Below are positions 1-8,233 of a stretch of 64,000 nucleotides of DNA, piece by piece. A program made the translations under genes and the position numbers. Under the pieces are notes generated by a model. That model was not told where the DNA came from and did not search any database. It saw only the letters and a list, made by a program, of their open reading frames with translations. The DNA is from Paraflavisolibacter caeni (GTDB lineage Bacteria; Bacteroidota; Bacteroidia; Chitinophagales; Chitinophagaceae), in NCBI RefSeq assembly GCF_025628885.1, contig NZ_JAOTIF010000009.1, positions 1 through 64,000 on the forward strand. Reading direction: 5' to 3'. Within the stretch, counting starts at the first letter, position 1; the number at the start of each line of letters is the position of its first letter.

Positions 1-68
1 ACCCCGCACATAAGAGACTTTCACTCTCTGGCATTCTTACTTCTAAGAACTATATTTACCATTCAAGG

Positions 69-205
69 CACACACACTCGGCTTTTCAAAATGGCAGCTA
101 TGCAGTAATTTGGAGCTACAAAACATTATTAATAAAACGAAGAAAGGCTGAACAATGGTAATCCAGACGTCAGCCACTTTGAAAAGCCTCATCTTCGTTG
201 TGTGT
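69..205. repeat. Long imperfect inverted repeat upstream of the ACP-like gene
   Basis: The arms ggcttttcaaaatggc (80-95) and gccactttgaaaagcc (173-188) are complementary at 15 of 16 positions. Outside them lie a CA-rich stretch (69-78) and its TG-rich counterpart (197-205). The 77-nt interior has no obvious gene. It immediately precedes the ORF at 238 and may be one boundary of a mobile or cassette-like unit. That role is inference; the repeat itself is read directly. Confidence 0.55.
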
Positions 206-237
206 AAGATTAAACGAACTTCCTAACACAAAATGTT

Positions 238-939
238 ATGGGACTTGACAGCGTAGAAATTCTTATGAAGGTTGAAGATACCTTCGATATTAAAATCCCT
301 GACCGAGAGGCTGAACAAATTTTAACGGTTGGCGACTTTCACGACGCTGTTTGGCGACACCTTTCGGGTCGGTACAGCGACAAGTGCAAATCACAAATTC
401 TGTTTTATAAGTTGCGACGGTCGTTCGCTGACAACTTTGGTTTCTCTCCACCCAACTTCAAGTTGGACACATCACCGGAAGACCTTTTTCCAAAAGAAAA
501 GCGACGACACGTCTATTACAGCTTTGCTGACACCACAAATTTGAAGCTGCCAGACCTTGAATTGACAAAACCCTGGGCGACGCTTTTGGCTTCATTCGGC
601 ATCACCACAATTCTTGGCGGACTCGCAGCATCACTTATTCTTATAAATTTCTTTGACGTTACCAAGTGGACACTTCTCATTCCGGTTGCAGGCATTTTTC
701 TGACATTTCTACTTTCCGACTTGTTTGACCCCAGGCGGATATTAATCCCGGCAAAAACTGTTCGTGACTTTACCGAGCAGACCTTAGCCTTAAATTATAG
801 TTCGTTTGTTTCAGACCTTGGAACAAACCGGCGAGAGATGGAAAAAGTCATTAACCATATTATTGCGGACATGGCAGGTTTGGACTTAGAAGAGATAACA
901 CCAGAAAAGAAAATTGCTGACGACTTAGGAATTGACTAA
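238..939 (+). CDS. Membrane protein with split acyl-carrier-protein-like ends
   Basis: Of 233 residues, the first ten (MGLDSVEILM) match the phosphopantetheine attachment region of acyl carrier proteins (DSxE, Ser at about residue 5), followed by a typical ACP helix II-III stretch. The middle holds two hydrophobic segments (about 118-137 and 142-161). The last ~35 residues look like helix I of an ACP and stop at DDLGID, exactly where the attachment serine would follow. Upstream in frame there is a stop at 211-213, so helix I cannot be added at the N-terminus. The protein thus resembles an ACP opened at its active site, with a membrane domain inserted. It sits between two imperfect inverted repeats, suggesting a transferred cassette. 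Function unknown; a carrier role is inferred from motif only, and a doubly truncated tandem ACP is the alternative. Confidence 0.6.
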   Translation: MGLDSVEILMKVEDTFDIKIPDREAEQILTVGDFHDAVWRHLSGRYSDKCKSQILFYKLRRSFADNFGFSPPNFKLDTSPEDLFPKEKRRHVYYSFADTTNLKLPDLELTKPWATLLASFGITTILGGLAASLILINFFDVTKWTLLIPVAGIFLTFLLSDLFDPRRILIPAKTVRDFTEQTLALNYSSFVSDLGTNRREMEKVINHIIADMAGLDLEEITPEKKIADDLGID

Positions 940-956
940 AGTGGAGGCGTATGCTA

Positions 957-1010
957 TACACACAACAGGCGGTTTTGCATCAGCCGTTATGTGCAAAACA
1001 TATCCTGTGT
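957..1010. repeat. Imperfect hairpin, possible cassette boundary
   Basis: The 8-bp arms gttttgca (972-979) and tgcaaaac (992-999) are perfect complements around a 12-nt loop. Outer segments acaacagg (962-969) and cctgtgt (1004-1010) extend the pairing with a bulge. It lies 20-70 nt after the stop of the ACP-like gene. The shape recalls folded recombination sites such as integron attC, but canonical attC core boxes were not found, so the assignment is open. Confidence 0.4.
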
Positions 1011-1104
1011 TTAACAGATCATCAGGTAAACCACTCAACTTGTTCAACTAATTTTGATCTGTGTGATTTACAACCGTGTTTGAGAAAGAATTTAAAGGAT
1101 AACC

Positions 1105-1689
1105 ATGAAAATGGTCTTTTCAATAGTATTCATGACTTTAACTGTTTTGAGGTGCGGCCACCCTCCTGCACCAGGTAAGAATACAGGGCAATCCAAAAGA
1201 GAATACTCTACCCCAGACACTACTCCAACAGATCAAATAAATCTAACGCAAAGCTCTATCCGACTAAGGAATTTATTTACCTTACCAGATGCCGAAAGAA
1301 TCTTAGGAGAAAAAGCTCATTTAAGCGACAGCGCATTGACCATCAAGGAGGACACTTTAGCATACAAGTGTGCATATACCGCAAATGCTACAGATCAAAA
1401 AACCGGTAAAACAGGCAATATCTATTTTATGGTTGAACAATTTGCCAAAGTTTCAATTGCCCAATACATCTATTCTTCTATCAAGAGGGCAAACGAAAAC
1501 CACGAAGGCGTCAAAGTACTTCATGACCTGGGAGACGAAGCTTACTTTCATAGTGACAGACAAAACTTTTATTTTATTCTGGTCAGAAAGGGAGAAAAAT
1601 TGCTCCGGATGAAAGTGAATAAAACGACCAGTGCGACTTCTTTGGATGAGTTCAACTCGATTGCAAGAAATATTACCGCAGTCCTCTAA
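1105..1689 (+). CDS. Putative lipoprotein or secreted protein, unknown function
   Basis: The 194-residue product starts with a short basic-hydrophobic signal (MKMVFSIVFMTLTVL) followed by Arg-Cys-Gly. Cys17 could be a lipidated cysteine, although Arg at position -1 is not the usual small residue, so lipidation is uncertain. A Pro/Thr/Ser-rich linker (about 20-50) leads to a globular domain of about 140 residues without recognised catalytic motifs. It has charged surface patterns and the segment LHDLGDEAYFHSD, loosely like small periplasmic lipoproteins of the DUF3558 type; that resemblance is weak. The preceding 165 bp has no gene. The gene ahead of mutS and the methyltransferase-like gene run in the same direction but are separated by gaps of 60-90 bp. 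Confidence 0.6.
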   Translation: MKMVFSIVFMTLTVLRCGHPPAPGKNTGQSKREYSTPDTTPTDQINLTQSSIRLRNLFTLPDAERILGEKAHLSDSALTIKEDTLAYKCAYTANATDQKTGKTGNIYFMVEQFAKVSIAQYIYSSIKRANENHEGVKVLHDLGDEAYFHSDRQNFYFILVRKGEKLLRMKVNKTTSATSLDEFNSIARNITAVL

Positions 1690-1750
1690 ACTTTTGAAGA
1701 ATAGCAGAAAATTGAAAATTTAAATATTAACACTTGAACGGAAATTAACC

Positions 1751-2206
1751 ATGAATAATTCAATTCCCCGTATTCGGCCACCAGTATACTTTTTAATCGC
1801 AATAGCATTGATGATTCTATTAAACTCAGTTTTCCCTCTTGCGCATTGGTTAAAATTTCCGTGGAAATATTTTGGAATTGTCTTTATTATTCTGGGATTC
1901 GCTCTTACTTACGGAAGCTTCATTTTGTTTCGACAAGCAGGAACTCAAACTCATCCTGGTGTCAAAGCCACCGTGCTTGTTCATAAAGGTCCTTATCGCT
2001 ACACGAGAAATCCAATGTATGTCGGACTTGTTGTAATACTGCTTGGTGTTGCTATTTTATTGGGCTCGCTTTCTCCATTTTTAGTAATTCCCATTATGAT
2101 CTGGATTCTGCACTCGAAATTCATACTTCGGGAAGAAAAATGGATGGAAAGTTGGTTCGGTGAATCGTATTTGGAATACAAGAAAAAAACTCGCAGATGG
2201 TTGTAA
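1751..2206 (+). CDS. Isoprenylcysteine carboxyl methyltransferase-family membrane protein
   Basis: The 151-residue protein has four predicted membrane segments (about 12-30, 37-57, 92-112 and a weaker one beside it). It carries the family signature HKGPYRYTRNPMY (about 77-89), the loop that binds S-adenosylmethionine in the ICMT/PEMT/NnrU-like superfamily, and the C-terminal EEKWMESWFGESYLEYKKKTRRW pattern of Glu and aromatic residues. Family members methylate small molecules, lipids or protein carboxyl ends at membranes; the substrate here cannot be read from sequence. Length is normal for bacterial members. It is 90 bp upstream of mutS with the same direction, with no evident functional link. 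Confidence 0.8.
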   Translation: MNNSIPRIRPPVYFLIAIALMILLNSVFPLAHWLKFPWKYFGIVFIILGFALTYGSFILFRQAGTQTHPGVKATVLVHKGPYRYTRNPMYVGLVVILLGVAILLGSLSPFLVIPIMIWILHSKFILREEKWMESWFGESYLEYKKKTRRWL

Positions 2207-2277
2207 CGTTCAGTTGGTGATAAATGGGGGATTATAATATTATGGATCAATAACACGTCTCTAATTCATCTGTGTTC

Positions 2278-2285
2278 TATTTTTG
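2278..2285 (+). promoter_or_regulatory. Putative -7 promoter element for mutS
   Basis: TATTTTTG fits the Bacteroidota -7 consensus TAnnTTTG and lies 10 nt before the ATG at 2296. It overlaps the potential upstream start at 2272, which argues for the downstream ATG. No clear -33 TTG was found. Confidence 0.4.
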
Positions 2286-2295
2286 CCGCTTCACC

Positions 2296-4899
2296 ATGAG
2301 TAAACAAAAAACAGCCGATACCCCACTAATGCAGCAGCATAAAGCGATCAAGGCCAAATACCCTGATGCCGTATTGCTGTTTCGTGTAGGAGATTTCTAT
2401 GAAACCTTCGGTCAGGATGCAATCATCGCCTCCCAAGTATTGGGCATTACGCTGACCAAACGGAATAATGGCGGCGCGGCTATGTCTGAATTGGCAGGTT
2501 TCCCGCACCACGCTATGGACACTTACCTGCACAAATTAGTAAAGGCAGGCTACCGAGTGGCTATATGTGACCAATTGGAAGACCCGAAGACTGTAAAAGG
2601 AATTGTGAAACGCGGCGTTACTGAAATGGTGACCCCCGGCACGGCTACCAATGAAAAGCTCCTGGAGCACGGAACTAACAACTTTTTAGCGGCCGTGCAT
2701 ATTACCGCCAACGAAAAGTACGGGCTTTCTTTCCTGGATATTTCTACGGGAGAGTTTTTCGTAGCAGAAGGAGACCGGGAGTATGCAGATAAACTGCTGA
2801 GCGGTTTTAAACCGGCTGAGGTGATCTTTCAGAGGCACCACCAGAAGAAATTCAGGGAAGAATTCGGCTCTAAGTTTTATACCTATACGCTTGATGAATG
2901 GATTTTCCAAGAGCACTACACCCAGGAAATTTTACTGAAACATTTTGATACGCACTCTTTTAAAGGCTTCGGTGTAGAGGATGTAAGGGATGGCCTGATC
3001 GCTGCAGGCGCAGTTCTGCATTACCTGAAAGAAACTGAGCACCCCAATCTCCAGCATATTACCTCCATCCAACGCATAAATCAGAATGACTACCTATGGA
3101 TGGACCGGTTTACCATTCGTAACCTGGAATTGTTGAACAGTCCTGTTGAAAATGGCAGTACATTATTAAAGGTGTTGGATAATACCTGTACTCCAATGGG
3201 TGCCCGCCTTTTAAAGCGCTGGATCGTTTTCCCTCTAAAAGACCTCCATAAGATTAATGAAAGACTGGACGCGGTTGAACACCTGATTCTGCAGACTGAC
3301 CTTCGTAATAAACTGGTACAGGCAATGCGCCAGTGCGGCGATGTGGAGCGGTTGGTATCGAAGATACCCCTGAAAAAGATCAATCCCAGGGAACTGTTGC
3401 AACTGGCCCGTGCCCTGAAGCAGATCGATGCTATCAAGCATATGTGCAGCGCCAGTGAACATGCTTACCTGAATCGCCTGGCAGATGCACTGAATCCTTG
3501 TATTTATATAGCAGAAAAGATATTTAAAGAGGTGGCTGACAATCCACCTGCAGTAGCAGCTAAGGGTGGATTTATCAATGCTTCTGTTCATGAACAACTG
3601 GATGAATTGCGCAATATTGCCCATCATGGCAAAGAATACCTGCTGAAACTACAGCAGGCAGAATCTGAGCGTACAGGTATTACTTCTCTCAAAGTAGGCT
3701 TCAATAATGTATTTGGCTATTACCTGGAAGTAACCAATGTGCACAAAAACAAAGTGCCGTCAGAATGGATGCGCAAGCAGACTTTAGCCAATGCAGAAAG
3801 ATATATTACACCAGAGTTAAAGGAATACGAAGAAAAGATCACAGGAGCTGAAGAAAAGATCCTGGAAATTGAATTGCAGCTGTTCGACAACCTGGTCAAT
3901 GAACTTCACGACTTCCTTTCCTGCATTCAGACCAACGCACAAATTGTGGCTGCACTGGATTGCCTTAGTTGTTTTGCCAACAATGCCATACAGTTCAATT
4001 ACAAAAAGCCCCTTCTTCATGAAGGAGAAGAGATCATGATCAAAGAGGGCCGTCACCCGGTTATTGAACGGAACCTGCCACCTTCAGAGCCCTATATTGC
4101 CAATGATGTGGTGCTGAATAAAACAGAACAGCAGATCATTATCCTTACAGGCCCTAATATGAGTGGTAAGTCGGCCTTGTTGCGACAGATGGCCCTGGTA
4201 ACGCTGATGGCACATATGGGCAGTTTTGTGCCTGCAAGTGAAGCCCGCATTGCACTGACAGATAAAATTTTTACACGTGTTGGAGCTTCGGATAACTTGA
4301 GTGCCGGTGAGTCGACATTTATGGTCGAAATGAATGAGACCGCTTCCATTATCAATAATATTTCTTCCCGTTGCCTTATCTTATTGGATGAAATAGGAAG
4401 AGGTACGTCTACTTACGATGGCATTTCCATTGCATGGAGCATTGCCGAACATTTGCACCACTCTCCTCACCAGCCTAAAACATTCTTTGCCACGCATTAT
4501 CATGAATTGAACGAACTGGAAAACAAACTGCCCCGCGTCAAAAATTATCATATTACCAATAAGGAAATTGGCAATAAGGTGATCTTTCTGCGGAAACTGG
4601 CACCAGGAGGCAGCACACATAGCTTTGGTATCCATGTGGCCAAGATGGCCGGTATGCCGCCAGACCTAATTGCAAGGGCCCAGGATGTATTGAAACAACT
4701 GGAAACTAAACACGTGGACGAAGGCCTCAATAAGAACATCAAGCAGCTTTCGGCGCCGAAACTGCAGTTAAGCATTTTTGATGCTCATAGCCAAACCTTT
4801 GAAGAGATCAGGGAAATGCTGACCCAAATTGACATCAACCGCCTGACACCAGTGGAAGCTCTCCTGAAATTGAATGAGATCAAGAACATTCTAAAATGA
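2296..4899 (+). CDS. mutS: DNA mismatch repair protein MutS
   Basis: The mismatch-recognition ATPase of methyl-independent or MutL-coupled repair has 867 residues, normal for MutS1. The N-terminal mismatch-binding domain contains the diagnostic Phe-X-Glu in GDFYETFG (about residues 31-38). The connector, lever and clamp domains follow. The C-terminal ATPase has Walker A TGPNMSGKS (about 617-625), Walker B LILLDEIGRGTS (about 693-704) and the FFATHYHEL signature. An in-frame codon at 2272 would add eight residues, but a promoter-like TATTTTTG overlaps it, so ATG at 2296 is preferred. It is convergent with the membrane acyltransferase-like gene, separated by a small palindromic repeat. Confident assignment. 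Confidence 0.97.
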   Translation: MSKQKTADTPLMQQHKAIKAKYPDAVLLFRVGDFYETFGQDAIIASQVLGITLTKRNNGGAAMSELAGFPHHAMDTYLHKLVKAGYRVAICDQLEDPKTVKGIVKRGVTEMVTPGTATNEKLLEHGTNNFLAAVHITANEKYGLSFLDISTGEFFVAEGDREYADKLLSGFKPAEVIFQRHHQKKFREEFGSKFYTYTLDEWIFQEHYTQEILLKHFDTHSFKGFGVEDVRDGLIAAGAVLHYLKETEHPNLQHITSIQRINQNDYLWMDRFTIRNLELLNSPVENGSTLLKVLDNTCTPMGARLLKRWIVFPLKDLHKINERLDAVEHLILQTDLRNKLVQAMRQCGDVERLVSKIPLKKINPRELLQLARALKQIDAIKHMCSASEHAYLNRLADALNPCIYIAEKIFKEVADNPPAVAAKGGFINASVHEQLDELRNIAHHGKEYLLKLQQAESERTGITSLKVGFNNVFGYYLEVTNVHKNKVPSEWMRKQTLANAERYITPELKEYEEKITGAEEKILEIELQLFDNLVNELHDFLSCIQTNAQIVAALDCLSCFANNAIQFNYKKPLLHEGEEIMIKEGRHPVIERNLPPSEPYIANDVVLNKTEQQIIILTGPNMSGKSALLRQMALVTLMAHMGSFVPASEARIALTDKIFTRVGASDNLSAGESTFMVEMNETASIINNISSRCLILLDEIGRGTSTYDGISIAWSIAEHLHHSPHQPKTFFATHYHELNELENKLPRVKNYHITNKEIGNKVIFLRKLAPGGSTHSFGIHVAKMAGMPPDLIARAQDVLKQLETKHVDEGLNKNIKQLSAPKLQLSIFDAHSQTFEEIREMLTQIDINRLTPVEALLKLNEIKNILK

Positions 4900-4914
4900 C
4901 GAACCGAGGGAATG

Positions 4915-4950
4915 ATTCGAATCCGCCAGAGGCGGACAAGTTTGAATGAC
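4915..4950. repeat. Palindromic repeat between convergent genes
   Basis: Core tccgccagaggcgga (4922-4936) is a perfect 6-bp palindromic stem around aga, flanked by attcgaa and tttgaat that extend the pairing. Related cores occur at 27964-27978 and, imperfectly, at 33462 and 35333. It has no long T-run, so it resembles a dispersed REP-like element more than a terminator. Confidence 0.5.
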
Positions 4951-4958
4951 GAATTGGG

Positions 4959-6185
4959 TTAGAGATAGCTTAAGATCCAATGTTTATTAGACATTTTTAT
5001 TTTTTCGTACCAGTGGCATAGAGGATATAATAAAAAGACCACCATAAGCCAGATGCCATAGACAATCCAAAGATTAAAGCCAAGGTCTGGCGGACGGAAA
5101 AGGAAGGGTGTTTGAGAAACAATATCTTTTGTACCATACCCACTGGCAAAAAAAGTAATAAGACATAGCAAGTGGATGAAGTAAATATGAATGACATAAA
5201 AAAAGAAAGGTACCCGTCCGAAAGTGATAAAGAACTTTGCAAACCTGCTTTCCATACGCTCGAAGAAGTATAGGAATAAAATGGCTGGCCCTAAAGTCAT
5301 CATCAAATAAAGGAGTGAAGGAGGATACTTGGTGGTATTCAAAAAGGAGAGCACGGTATAGATGCCGTTCCTTTGTACACTCCATGGCGCAGGATCTCCA
5401 TATTGATTAATGTATCGAAGAATAATAAAAGAAATGATTGCTGAGAGGCCTAAAGCCAGCAATGTTTTTTTGCGAGCCATCAGATCAGAACCCTTACGGT
5501 AAAGCCAACCGAAGCAGTAGCCAAGCATCATCACACCGGCCCACGGTCCAAGGGCATATATTAATATGAAACCCCGGTTTGGGGCTATTGGATGGAAGGA
5601 GAACCTTGACCTATGAAAAATATCCCACAGCAGGCCCACTTTCCCACTTCTTTCTGCCTCAAGGCCATCGAGCAAATTATGGCCGAAGACAATGGCAAAC
5701 CCTACTGCAAAGATTACAGGCAAAGGCAACCGGACCATAATCCCCAGGAAAACCATGCTCATACCTATTGCCCAGATTACCTGCAGGATGAATAGATGAT
5801 AAAGAGGATCAAATCGCCAGCCGAGTGTAATTACAATCATTTCAACCAGCACCAGCCAAAAACCTCGTTTGAGCAGGAAAAGACTTAATTCCTTCTTAGT
5901 CTTTCTCTGTCCTGCCAGGAAAGCAGAAGTCCCTGCTAAAAACACAAAGACAGGAGCGCAAAAATGGGTGATCCAACGGGTAAAGAATAACCATGGAGTG
6001 GTAGTAGCTAAATCGGTCGGATCACCAGTCATAGCTTCAACATGAAAAAAATCCCTGACATGATCAAGAGCCATGATCACCATAACTAAGCCGCGCAGAA
6101 AATCTATAGAATTAATCCTCTGCCGCTGAGCGACTAAGTGCTGCTGTATTGGAGCAGTTTGAAGCTTAAAGCCTGAAGTGATCAT
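4959..6185 (-). CDS. Hgsnat/DUF1624-like multi-pass membrane protein
   Basis: The 408-residue integral membrane protein has about ten hydrophobic segments. The N-terminal signature RINSIDFLRGLVMVIMALDH (about 23-42), with Arg-Gly and Asp-His in the first helix, is the hallmark of the DUF1624/heparan-alpha-glucosaminide N-acetyltransferase-like family of the acyltransferase-3 type superfamily. These proteins are thought to move acyl groups across the membrane to cell-surface sugars. Acceptor and donor are not identifiable here. The ORF begins with ATG at 6185 and is preceded by an ~85-bp gap from the SET-domain gene in the same direction. No surrounding polysaccharide genes support a particular pathway. 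Confidence 0.8.
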   Translation of the reverse strand: MITSGFKLQTAPIQQHLVAQRQRINSIDFLRGLVMVIMALDHVRDFFHVEAMTGDPTDLATTTPWLFFTRWITHFCAPVFVFLAGTSAFLAGQRKTKKELSLFLLKRGFWLVLVEMIVITLGWRFDPLYHLFILQVIWAIGMSMVFLGIMVRLPLPVIFAVGFAIVFGHNLLDGLEAERSGKVGLLWDIFHRSRFSFHPIAPNRGFILIYALGPWAGVMMLGYCFGWLYRKGSDLMARKKTLLALGLSAIISFIILRYINQYGDPAPWSVQRNGIYTVLSFLNTTKYPPSLLYLMMTLGPAILFLYFFERMESRFAKFFITFGRVPFFFYVIHIYFIHLLCLITFFASGYGTKDIVSQTPFLFRPPDLGFNLWIVYGIWLMVVFLLYPLCHWYEKIKMSNKHWILSYL

Positions 6186-6271
6186 AAATGGTTAAGGGAT
6201 TTTTTATGAACTGATGAATACCCAGATCAATATTAATCTTATATCAGGGAAACTTCAAATTCCTAACAACT

Positions 6272-6676
6272 CTATCTCACATCAAACCAAATCTCTTCTT
6301 CATTGTTCCATTCGCCATTATAATTAATCAGCAACTCCTCCCCTGCTTTTACTTTTTGCACTGTTCTGATCGTGATCAACTGCCTTCTAAAATCCATTTC
6401 ATATTCACAATTTGAAACATAAGCATGGTTATAAAGGGAAACATAACCCAAAGCTACACAGCATTGCTTGCGGTCTGTGCCCCATTCAAAGATGTAATTA
6501 TGTAAAAGGGTTTTTTCTACATGTTTCCGTTCTTCAGGGCTGAGGACTACGACAGGTGATATTTCAATAGTTGTATTGGCTGGCAGCGCTTTCTTAGTAA
6601 ACATGCCTCTGCCCCTTCCTTTCTTCCTTGATTTCATTACAAACACATCATCTGAGAGAAAGCTAATCGATTTCAT
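6272..6676 (-). CDS. Small SET-domain protein (putative lysine methyltransferase)
   Basis: With the ATG at 6676, the protein has 134 residues and consists of little more than a SET domain. GRGRGMF (about 17-23) is the first SET motif. NHAYVSN (about 85-91) is the NHxxxxN motif that binds S-adenosylmethionine, and GEELLINYN (about 112-120) is the GEELxxxY closing motif with the catalytic-site Tyr. No pre-SET or post-SET cysteines are visible. Family members methylate protein lysines; the target in this bacterium is unknown. A TTG seven codons upstream is possible but less likely. It is divergent from mgtE with about 70 bp between them. Confidence 0.85.
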   Translation of the reverse strand: MKSISFLSDDVFVMKSRKKGRGRGMFTKKALPANTTIEISPVVVLSPEERKHVEKTLLHNYIFEWGTDRKQCCVALGYVSLYNHAYVSNCEYEMDFRRQLITIRTVQKVKAGEELLINYNGEWNNEEEIWFDVR

Positions 6677-6736
6677 TAGGTAGTTTTTGTTTTGCAAGAT
6701 AAAAGTTTATTGAGTTTAAGTATACTCATGAACCTG

Positions 6737-6744
6737 TAATTTTG
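6737..6744 (+). promoter_or_regulatory. Putative -7 promoter element for mgtE
   Basis: TAATTTTG matches TAnnTTTG and ends four bases before the mgtE ATG (6749). If used, the transcript would begin at or within a few bases of the start codon, giving a leaderless or nearly leaderless mRNA. The best upstream TTG (6710-6712) gives a 24-nt spacer, longer than the usual 19-20. Confidence 0.4.
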
Positions 6745-6748
6745 ACCT

Positions 6749-8140
6749 ATGTCTCAGGAAATTATACAGGAAGGATTGAAACAGGAGTTCGAGGATATCT
6801 TGCAAAATAATGACCCTTTGCAAACAAGGGATTTCCTCGATCATCAAAATATAATTGATGTTGCAAACCTTATTTATGAATACCCTGATTATGAAAGCAA
6901 TATCATTGCGGGAATGTCCGTTCACCGTGCTGCCAGCGTATTTAAAATCCTTGAATTTCCTACACAGAAGCGCATCATTCAAACCTTACCTGCCAGCAAA
7001 ACAGCGGAACTTTTGAATGAATTGCCTGCCGATGACCGCACAGACTTTTTAGAGGAGCTGCCGAGCAATGTAGTTAGGGAACTAATCAAACTGTTGAATC
7101 CTGAAGAAAGAAAAATAACACTATCACTTTTGGGCTACCCCGAAAATAGTGTTGGCCGCCTGATGACACCCGATTATGTGTATGTTTATGAGCACAATAC
7201 GGTAATAGAAGTACTTGATATTATCAGAAGAGTGGGAAAGAACAGTGAAACCATTGATGTCATCTATGTCATCAACGATAAAGGAGAGCTCCAGGATGAT
7301 ATCCGTATCCGTGAGTTTATTCTTGCGAATCCTGATAAAAAGGTGAGTGAGTTGATGGACGAACGGGTGATTTCCCTGAATGCATATGACGACCAGGAAG
7401 TTGCTAATGAGGCTTTTAAAATGAATAACCGTGTTGCATTACCGGTTGTAAGCAATAGTAACAAATTGCTTGGCATTGTAACCATTGATGACGTTTTGTG
7501 GGTAGCTAACGAAGAATTCAGCGAGGATATGCAAAAGATTGGTGGTACTCAGGCATTGGAACAACCTTACCTGGAAATGCCACTCTTTAGCCTGCTAAAG
7601 AAACGAGCGACCTGGCTGATTGTTCTTTTTTTAGGTGAAATGCTGACAGCTACAGCAATGGCCTATTTTGAAGATGAAATTGCCAAAGCGGTAGTATTGG
7701 CGCTTTTCGTCCCCCTGATCATTTCGAGTGGCGGCAATAGCGGCTCACAGGCCTCAACACTGATCATCCAGGCAATGGCTGTTGGCGAGATCTCCATCCG
7801 CGACTGGTGGCGGGTAATGCGCAGAGAAATACTTTCCGGACTTTCCCTGGGAGCCTTACTGGGAGTCATCGGCTTTTTGCGCATTCTTGTATGGCATAGC
7901 ATAAATCCTGAAGTATATGGACAACATTGGATCATGCTAGGCATTACCGTTGGACTGGCATTGATAGGTGTAGTTTTATGGGGCACCATTTGCGGTAGCA
8001 TGCTGCCGATGATCCTAAAACGCCTCGGTGCCGACCCGGCAGTTAGTTCGGCTCCTTTCGTAGCAACTCTTGTCGACGTAACAGGCCTGATCATTTATTT
8101 TTCGGTTGCTTTCATGACGCTTAGCGGAAAACTATTATAA
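6749..8140 (+). CDS. mgtE: Magnesium transporter MgtE
   Basis: The 463-residue Mg2+ channel/transporter of the inner membrane has the standard architecture. An N-terminal acidic superhelical domain (about 1-130) includes the repeated PADDRTDFLEELP pattern. Two CBS domains (about 135-255) contain RLMTPDYVYV and GIVTIDDVLW. A five-helix membrane domain (about 280-460) includes the conserved SGGNSGSQAS and the acidic pore-lining segment. Cytoplasmic Mg2+ binding to the N/CBS domains closes the pore in characterised homologues. No Mg2+-sensing leader (M-box) is present; the upstream promoter element leaves almost no 5' leader. Length is normal. Confidence 0.96.
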   Translation: MSQEIIQEGLKQEFEDILQNNDPLQTRDFLDHQNIIDVANLIYEYPDYESNIIAGMSVHRAASVFKILEFPTQKRIIQTLPASKTAELLNELPADDRTDFLEELPSNVVRELIKLLNPEERKITLSLLGYPENSVGRLMTPDYVYVYEHNTVIEVLDIIRRVGKNSETIDVIYVINDKGELQDDIRIREFILANPDKKVSELMDERVISLNAYDDQEVANEAFKMNNRVALPVVSNSNKLLGIVTIDDVLWVANEEFSEDMQKIGGTQALEQPYLEMPLFSLLKKRATWLIVLFLGEMLTATAMAYFEDEIAKAVVLALFVPLIISSGGNSGSQASTLIIQAMAVGEISIRDWWRVMRREILSGLSLGALLGVIGFLRILVWHSINPEVYGQHWIMLGITVGLALIGVVLWGTICGSMLPMILKRLGADPAVSSAPFVATLVDVTGLIIYFSVAFMTLSGKLL

Positions 8141-8233
8141 GTCGAAAAACGGGCAATTCGGGTCAATCTTTTGTATTGTCCCATCAATTTCCCATTTTCG
8201 CAATGTAAAATACACAATTAACTATTAACTATT

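Noticed and set aside
957-1010. True integron attC site
   Set aside because: No canonical R and L core boxes and no integrase nearby; retained only as an imperfect hairpin.
951-1178. 75-residue frame after the ACP-like gene
   Set aside because: It crosses the inverted-repeat hairpin and overlaps the lipoprotein start; His/Cys-rich composition without any recognisable domain.
8141-8233. glmS ribozyme upstream of glmS
   Set aside because: The gap is only 93 bp and lacks the conserved ribozyme core; this ribozyme is a Firmicute-type feature.
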